Part shown: piece by piece, positions 57,981-64,000 of the stretch
How positions within the stretch are numbered: the stretch's first letter is position 1
How the letters are laid out: every line of letters starts with the position of its first letter
NCBI GenBank assembly: GCA_014208095.1
Contig: JACHMT010000001.1
Span: forward strand, 744,001-808,000
Direction: 5' to 3'
Source of the DNA: Actinospineispora eucalypti
Lineage (GTDB): Bacteria; Actinomycetota; Actinomycetes; Mycobacteriales; Pseudonocardiaceae
Length of the DNA: 64,000 nt
Notes under the pieces: generated by a model
What the model was told of the DNA's origin: nothing
The model's database searches: none
Seen by the model: the letters and a program-made list of their open reading frames with translations, nothing else
Made by a program: the position numbers and the translations under genes

Positions 57981-59423
57981 ATGCGTGACGAACGTGGCAA
58001 GCGGAGTCGCCGCGGTCGCGCCGGCCGCCGTTCCCAGTCGGTCGGGCTTGGTTCTCCCTATGACTTCTCCACGGATGATGCGGCGGACGCGCGGGTCGAC
58101 CCGGTGGACCTGTTAGCCATCCGGGCGGATGACGAGCTGCTCGACCTGGTGGTTGCCGGTCGGAGCGCGGGGACCGGCGCCGCGGGGCCGGTCGGACTGG
58201 GCACGGACCCGAGGTTGGGCGCGGGTATTCACGACGACCAGCAGCTGATCGCGCTGCTGGCCGCGTGGCGGGCGGACATCGACTCGGAGCGCTTCCCCGA
58301 CCTGGTGACGGTCGAGGAGGCATCCGAGCTGATCACCGAGGGGGCTCGCCGGTCGCGGCCGAGGCGCCGGCTCATGCCGGTGGCATCCGCCGCCGCCGTG
58401 GTGGTGCTCGCCATGTCCGGCATCGCACTGGGCGCCGGGAACGCACAGCCGGGTGACGCGCTGTGGGGCGTGTCCCGGGTGCTCAACGGCGACCGCGCCA
58501 ACTCCGTGGAGGCCGCGTACAAGGTCACCTCCGCGCTCACCGAGGCGCGCCAGGCGCTGGCCGAGGGCCGGGTGACCGAGGCGCGCGCCAAGCTGGCCCA
58601 GGTGGAGCCCGAGCTGGCCAAGGTGAAGGACGGCGACGAGCGCGCCCAGCTGAGCCGGCGCAGCGCCAACCTGCTCGAGTCCACGGACCAGAGCGAAGAG
58701 GGCGAGAGCACGCAGACCGACGAGGACGGCGTGCGGGTGACCAGGCCCAACCGGCCCGACGAGCCCGGCTCCGGCCACTCGACCGACCCCCGGTCCGGCC
58801 GGCCGGACCCGTCGTCCGACCCGAGATCCTCGGACCCGAGGTCGTCCGACCCGAGGTTCGCCGATCCCCGGTTTGCCGATCCCCGGTCCGGCGAGCCCAG
58901 CGCGGACGTGCGGTCCACCCGGCCCAGCACCGATCCGAGGAGTGCCGAGCAGCCTCGGCCCACCCGGCCCAACCCGAGCACCACCGAACCCGAGCCGTCC
59001 GCCGATCCCCGGTCCGGCCAGCCAGGTCCCGGACAGGGGCCGGGATCCGGCACCGGCCAGGGACCGGGCTCCGGACCGAGCGAGGGGCCGGGCGCGGGGC
59101 AGGGCCCCGGTTCCGGACCGGGCTCCGGCCCAGGCCAGGGCCCCGGTCCGGAAACCGGCGACAAGCCCGGTTCCGGGACGAACCCGGGCGGCGGACCGAC
59201 GCCGGGCGCCGGCGGACCGAAGCCGTCCAACACCAGCCGGCCCGGGGTGGAGAACCGGCCCGGCGGCCCGATCACCACCCGGCCGGTGGCCACCACCCGG
59301 CAGACTGGTCCGGTGCGGCCGACCACGGCCGAGCACGAACAGCAGCAGCGTGAGCAGCGCGACGACCCGCGCACCGGTGAGCGCCGCCCCCCGCCGCAGG
59401 ACCAGCAGACGCAGGAACGCTGA
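57981..59423 (+). CDS. RsdA-like anti-sigma factor, copy 2
   Basis: 480 residues from ATG at 57981 (GATGGAGG upstream). Clear paralogue of the preceding gene in the first ~215 residues: GSPYDFSTDDAADARVDPVD, LLAIRADDELLDL, HDDQQLIALLAAWRADIDSE, membrane helix at about 132-152, DALWGVSRVLNGDRANSVEA and EGRVTEARAKLAQVEPEL. The outer part differs entirely: SDPRSSDPRFADPRFADPRS repeats, then a Gly/Pro/Ser (GPGSG) tract and a Gln/Arg end. No second SigD gene is nearby, so both copies probably compete for one SigD or this one binds another sigma. Confidence 0.88.
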   Translation: MRDERGKRSRRGRAGRRSQSVGLGSPYDFSTDDAADARVDPVDLLAIRADDELLDLVVAGRSAGTGAAGPVGLGTDPRLGAGIHDDQQLIALLAAWRADIDSERFPDLVTVEEASELITEGARRSRPRRRLMPVASAAAVVVLAMSGIALGAGNAQPGDALWGVSRVLNGDRANSVEAAYKVTSALTEARQALAEGRVTEARAKLAQVEPELAKVKDGDERAQLSRRSANLLESTDQSEEGESTQTDEDGVRVTRPNRPDEPGSGHSTDPRSGRPDPSSDPRSSDPRSSDPRFADPRFADPRSGEPSADVRSTRPSTDPRSAEQPRPTRPNPSTTEPEPSADPRSGQPGPGQGPGSGTGQGPGSGPSEGPGAGQGPGSGPGSGPGQGPGPETGDKPGSGTNPGGGPTPGAGGPKPSNTSRPGVENRPGGPITTRPVATTRQTGPVRPTTAEHEQQQREQRDDPRTGERRPPPQDQQTQER

Positions 59424-59437
59424 GAAAAAGCTGAGAG

Positions 59438-59827
59438 TCAGCTCACGCTGAACACGGCGTCGGCGTAGCCGCGGCAGTAGTCCCAGGTGACGTAGTGGCT
59501 GGGGTCAGGGTCGAAGGCCGGCTCGTGCTTGCGCATGTGCCCTTCGTCCAGCAGCTGGCGGAGGCTGGCCCGCAGCAGGTTCCACTCGTGGAAGTGCTGC
59601 TCGCCGCAGTCCACGCAGTCCACCACCAGGCCCCGGATGCCGCGTTCCTCCAGCAGCGCCTGGTAGACGGCCAGGTCGCTGAGATCCTCCACGATCTCCT
59701 CGCGCTCCTCGGCGGTCAGCGGCTCGGGCGCCTCGTCCTCGGGCAGGCTGTCCAGTGCCCGCGCGGGGTCGTTCGGGTCGCCCGCAAACGGGTCGGGCGG
59801 AAGGGCATCCTGCGGCACGCGTAACAC
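59438..59827 (-). CDS. DUF5319 family protein
   Basis: 129 residues, GTG start (GTG at 59818 also possible). Rv3412-like by position between rsdA and guaB. Acidic N-terminal half (LTAEEREEIVEDLSDLAVYQ), then a CxxC motif in VDCVDCGEQHFHEWNLLRAS, which with His could bind metal, and a C-terminal HYVTWDYCRGYADAV. Conserved across actinobacteria, function unknown. Convergent with copy 2 of rsdA, 14 nt between stops. Confidence 0.85.
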   Translation of the reverse strand: MLRVPQDALPPDPFAGDPNDPARALDSLPEDEAPEPLTAEEREEIVEDLSDLAVYQALLEERGIRGLVVDCVDCGEQHFHEWNLLRASLRQLLDEGHMRKHEPAFDPDPSHYVTWDYCRGYADAVFSVS

Positions 59828-59895
59828 GGTACCTGCATTCGACTGAGCCGGTGGCGGCGGTGACCCAACAAAATACGGCCGTGACCTGGACGTGA

Positions 59896-61518
<1,623 letters not shown>

Positions 61519-61528
61519 CCCTCGCTGA

Positions 61529-61571
61529 TTCAGTCACTTCAGCAGGCTGGTTCAGTCGGTTGGGCATGCTC
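61529..61571. repeat. 22-bp repeat between guaB and guaB3
   Basis: One full unit (61529-61550, starting TTCAGTCACTTCAGCAGGCTGG-like with G for C at one position) begins 10 nt after the guaB stop, followed by a degenerate second unit. It occupies most of the 69-nt gap to guaB3. Confidence 0.75.
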
Positions 61572-61587
61572 GCATACGCTTGCCGGC

Positions 61588-62718
61588 GTGCGTGACCTAG
61601 TAGAGATCGGGATGGGGCGTAGCGCCCGGCGGGCCTACGACCTGCAGGACATCGAGATCGTGCCGTCGCGGCGCACCCGCACCTCGCAGGAGGTGTCCAC
61701 CGCGTGGCAGCTGGACGCCTACCGGTTCGAGATCCCGCTGGTGACCCACCCGACGGATGCGATCGTGTCCCCGGCCAGCGCCATCCGCATCGGCCAGCTG
61801 GGCGGCCTCGGGGTGCTGAACGCCGAGGGGCTGTGGGGCCGGCACGCCGACCCGGAGTCGGCGCTGGCCCAGCTGGTGGACGCGGTGGCCAAGGAGGACG
61901 TGCCCGGTGCGGTGCGGTTGTTGCAGCGGCTGCACACCGCGCCGATCCGGGACGACCTGCTGGCCGAGGCGCTGCGCCCGGTGCGCGAGGCCGGGGTCAC
62001 CGTGGCCGCCCGGGTCAGCCCGCAGCGCGCCCGCGAGCTCACCCCGGCGCTGCTCGCGGCCGGCGTGGAGATCCTGTTCGTGCAGGGCACCATCATCTCG
62101 GCCGAACACGTGTCGGCCAGCGAGCGGGAGCCGCTGAACCTCAAGCAGTTCATCAACGACCTGGACGTGCCGGTGGTGGCCGGCGGGGTCGGCGACTACC
62201 GCACCGCGATGCACCTGATGCGCACCGGCGCGGCCGGCGTGCTGGTGGGCTACGGGCAGTCCCTGGCCACCACCACCGACGCGGTGTTGGGCATCGGGGT
62301 GCCGATGGCCACCGCGATCGTCGACGCCGCCGCCGCGCGCCGCGACTACCTGGACGAGACCGGCGGGCGGTACGTGCACGTGATCGCGGACGGCGGCATC
62401 ACCTGCTCCGGGGACATCGCCAAGGCGATCGCCTGCGGGGCGGACGCGGTGATGCTCGGCGAGCAGCTGGCCGACGCGGACGACGCCCCGGCCTCCGGCC
62501 TCTACTGGACGCCGGCCGCCGCGCACCCCTCGCTGCCCCGCAGCGAGCTGATCGGCCTGGAACCCGCCGGCCACAACTTGGACACGGTCCTCTTCGGCCC
62601 GGCCGACTGGCCCGACGGCTCGGTCAACCTGTTCGGCGCCCTCCGCCGCGCCATGGCCAAAACCGGCTACTCCGACCTCAAGGAGTTCCAACGGGTCGGC
62701 CTGACCATCCGGAGATAG
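61588..62718 (+). CDS. guaB3: GuaB3-family IMP dehydrogenase-like protein
   Basis: 376 residues, GTG start. Same TIM-barrel family as GuaB ([40 protein letters not shown]) but without CBS domains. The catalytic loop reads LVGYGQSLATTTDAVLGIG; aligned with GPGSICTTR of GuaB the Cys is replaced by Ala, so ordinary IMP dehydrogenase chemistry is unlikely. Conserved next to guaB in actinobacteria (Rv3410c position); function not established there. Confidence 0.92.
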   Translation: MRDLVEIGMGRSARRAYDLQDIEIVPSRRTRTSQEVSTAWQLDAYRFEIPLVTHPTDAIVSPASAIRIGQLGGLGVLNAEGLWGRHADPESALAQLVDAVAKEDVPGAVRLLQRLHTAPIRDDLLAEALRPVREAGVTVAARVSPQRARELTPALLAAGVEILFVQGTIISAEHVSASEREPLNLKQFINDLDVPVVAGGVGDYRTAMHLMRTGAAGVLVGYGQSLATTTDAVLGIGVPMATAIVDAAAARRDYLDETGGRYVHVIADGGITCSGDIAKAIACGADAVMLGEQLADADDAPASGLYWTPAAAHPSLPRSELIGLEPAGHNLDTVLFGPADWPDGSVNLFGALRRAMAKTGYSDLKEFQRVGLTIRR

Positions 62719-62727
62719 CGCCTCGAC

Positions 62728-62832
62728 ATATCGCTGGTTCCGCCACCCCATATCGCGGGTTAACCCAGGCGGTGTCGCGGATTCACGCCTGGCGGAATCC
62801 GCGACACCGCCTGGTGGTGCCCGCGATATGGG
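62728..62832. repeat. Nested inverted repeat between guaB3 and a convergent gene
   Basis: Inner stem: 20-bp perfect arms at 62765-62784 and 62795-62814 (ends CCAGGCGG / CCGCCTGG) with a 10-nt loop. Outer stem: CCCATATCGCGGG (62747-62759) and CCCGCGATATGGG (62820-62832). A partial copy, CATATCGCTGGTT, precedes at 62728. The outer arm touches the stop codon of the convergent gene. It could act as a bidirectional terminator; the CATATCGC motif suggests a separate repeat family. Confidence 0.85.
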
Positions 62833-63819
62833 TTAGGGGGCGCCGCCGGGTTCGGGGCCCTGGTAGGCCTCCTGCGAGGAGTCGTCCATGCCGACCTCGT
62901 AGCCGATGGACGGGTTCAGTTTGTTGCCTCGGATTACCGCGCCCGTGGAGTCGTTCTTGAGGGCGAAGGCCTTCTTGATCGTGCCGGCGATCTCGTTGCC
63001 GATGATCTGCGCTTCCTCGAAGTCGTCGAGGTAGATGGCCTGGCCGGCCCGGTTCTCGCAGTAGTTGTTGCGGAAGATCAGCTTCTCCGAGTTGCCCTCG
63101 CCGATGCCGTCCCCGGCCGAGCTGTCCGGGCCCTCGGCGATCAGGCAGATGTTGTCGATGTCCTCGCACCGGTTGGCCTCGATGCGCACGTTCTGGCTGG
63201 GCGGGCGTTTCTCGTCGGTGGCGAAGGTCTGCATGCAGTCCGCGTGCCGCTTGTCCTGGCCGACGGTGTCGGAGATGGTGTTCCGCTCGATCACCAGGTC
63301 CCGGCCCCAGAAGCGGATGCCGTCGCCGTCGTTGTCCCTCGGCGAGCGGATCGTGTTGTTGGTGAACCGGATGTTGGTGCCGTTCAGCGACGCGCCGGGG
63401 GCCTCCGGCTTCTGCAGCGCCAAGCCGTCCACCACGACGTTGCTCGCCTCGATGCTGATCCCCGAGCTGATCGCCCGGCCGCCGCCCAGGATGGTGATCG
63501 GCCGGTCCGGGGTGCCGGAGTTGCGCAGCATCAGCCGTTCGCCGGACACGTTGCCGGTCAGGCAGATGCGGTCACCGGGCAGCGCGCTGCCCAGCGCCTG
63601 CCGGGCGCCGGCCGGGTCGGAGGCCTGCTTGGTGCAGTTGGCCAGCGCGGCGGGCGGGCCGGCGCCCGGGGTGCCGGGCGGCGCCGCCGGCGCCGTCGGC
63701 CCGCCGCCGCCGGGCACGGTCGGGGTCGGGGCCGAGCAGGCGGTGGCCAGCGCGGCCACGGTCAGCGCGATGGCGCTGGCCAGCAGGGCGGCCGAGGAGG
63801 CGGGGCGGTTCAGGCGCAT
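62833..63819 (-). CDS. Secreted parallel beta-helix lipoprotein
   Basis: 328 residues. Signal peptide with lipobox-like end SAIALTVAALATAC, then a Pro/Gly/Ala linker of ~35 residues. The remainder has regular beta-helix repeats: ITILGGGRAISSGISIEASN, IRFTNNTIRSP, LVIERNTISD, VRIEANRCEDI, LIFRNNYCENR, AQIIGNEIAG, AVIRGNKLNP, typical of right-handed parallel beta-helix proteins (pectate lyase/alginate-type). Several paired Cys could form disulfides. Probably binds or cleaves a polysaccharide, but no catalytic residues could be assigned. Confidence 0.85.
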   Translation of the reverse strand: MRLNRPASSAALLASAIALTVAALATACSAPTPTVPGGGGPTAPAAPPGTPGAGPPAALANCTKQASDPAGARQALGSALPGDRICLTGNVSGERLMLRNSGTPDRPITILGGGRAISSGISIEASNVVVDGLALQKPEAPGASLNGTNIRFTNNTIRSPRDNDGDGIRFWGRDLVIERNTISDTVGQDKRHADCMQTFATDEKRPPSQNVRIEANRCEDIDNICLIAEGPDSSAGDGIGEGNSEKLIFRNNYCENRAGQAIYLDDFEEAQIIGNEIAGTIKKAFALKNDSTGAVIRGNKLNPSIGYEVGMDDSSQEAYQGPEPGGAP

Positions 63820-63961
63820 GCCCCGAAGCTATGAACGGTGCGGTTACCGGCTCGGCTGGATCAGGTTAGCTGCCGGTAAAACGTCCTCCGGTTGGAGCAT
63901 TTTGCCGTCGCCTAACCGGCGCTGGCCTGGGGATAAGGAAGCCGTTCCTAGCGTCGGTGGC
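63820..63961. other. Divergent promoter gap
   Basis: 142 nt between the beta-helix gene (leftward) and the partial gene at the right edge (rightward). It should contain promoters for both, but I could not assign hexamers. No repeat of the families above is seen. Confidence 0.3.
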
Positions 63962-64000
63962 ATGGGAGCCCAGCTGCTGGTGGTGGAGCGGGACGAGACC
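63962..64000 (+). CDS. 5' end of a gene cut by the window edge
   Basis: ATG followed by twelve open codons (MGAQLLVVERDET). The pattern LLVVERDE resembles the first strand and acidic pair of a response-regulator receiver domain, but thirteen residues are too few to decide. Confidence 0.35.
   Translation, partial: MGAQLLVVERDET

Overview
The window is high-GC actinobacterial chromosome. GTG starts are frequent, genes overlap by 1-4 nt (TGATG, GTGA, ATGA), and it carries WhiB, ESX-4, SigD/RsdA, a His-tailed GroEL1 and a CIRCE-type HrcA site. Protein sequences and gene order suggest Pseudonocardiaceae (Amycolatopsis/Saccharopolyspora-like). That placement is inference from reading, not from a search.

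Layout. 1-15415: 3' end of fusA, tuf, then the S10 and spc ribosomal operons through secY-adk-map. 15416-19127: three-gene NAD(P) transhydrogenase operon and a DUF1707 membrane protein. 19287-24104: infA-rpmJ-rpsM-rpsK-rpsD-rpoA-rplQ-truA. 24150-36290: a methyltransferase and a complete ESX-4 type VII secretion locus (eccB, mycP, eccD, eccC, Rv3446c-like gene, two WXG100 genes), interrupted by an ArsR/SRPBCC pair. 36470-47365: rplM-rpsI-glmM, a hydrolase, glmS, nnr, alr, a second hydrolase, tsaE and a HAD protein. 47384-53187: tsaB-rimI, a VapBC-like toxin-antitoxin pair and phoD where tsaD would be expected, then groES-groEL1. 53229-64000: whiB3-like gene, Rv3415c-like gene, atypical LuxR regulator, sigD with two tandem rsdA-like anti-sigma genes, DUF5319, guaB, guaB3, a secreted beta-helix lipoprotein and the first codons of another gene. 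From memory of the M. tuberculosis H37Rv map, infA to guaB3 is broadly collinear with Rv3462c-Rv3410c; the differences from that order are informative.

Functionally this is mostly housekeeping: translation, secretion (SecY, ESX-4), cell-wall precursors (GlmM, GlmS, Alr), GTP synthesis, chaperonins, and a regulatory cluster (WhiB3-like, orphan response regulator, SigD/RsdA). ESX-4 is the only dedicated secretion system present.

The most unusual content is between and inside genes. A 22-bp repeat family occurs at five loci, each array starting within about 15 nt of a stop codon, twice directly after it. A second family of 44-nt palindromes with core GGCTATAGCC occurs once after rpoA and once inside the Rv3415c-like coding sequence, where it and two flanking hairpins are read in frame. 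A third nested inverted repeat follows guaB3, and a 54-nt tandem duplication precedes nnr. Other points of note are the duplicated anti-sigma gene with a candidate SigD promoter, a response regulator without its phospho-acceptor Asp, an alpha/beta hydrolase without its nucleophile Ser, absence of tsaD from its usual place, and truA without an ATG/GTG/TTG start. No tRNA, rRNA, CRISPR array, insertion sequence or prophage was seen.
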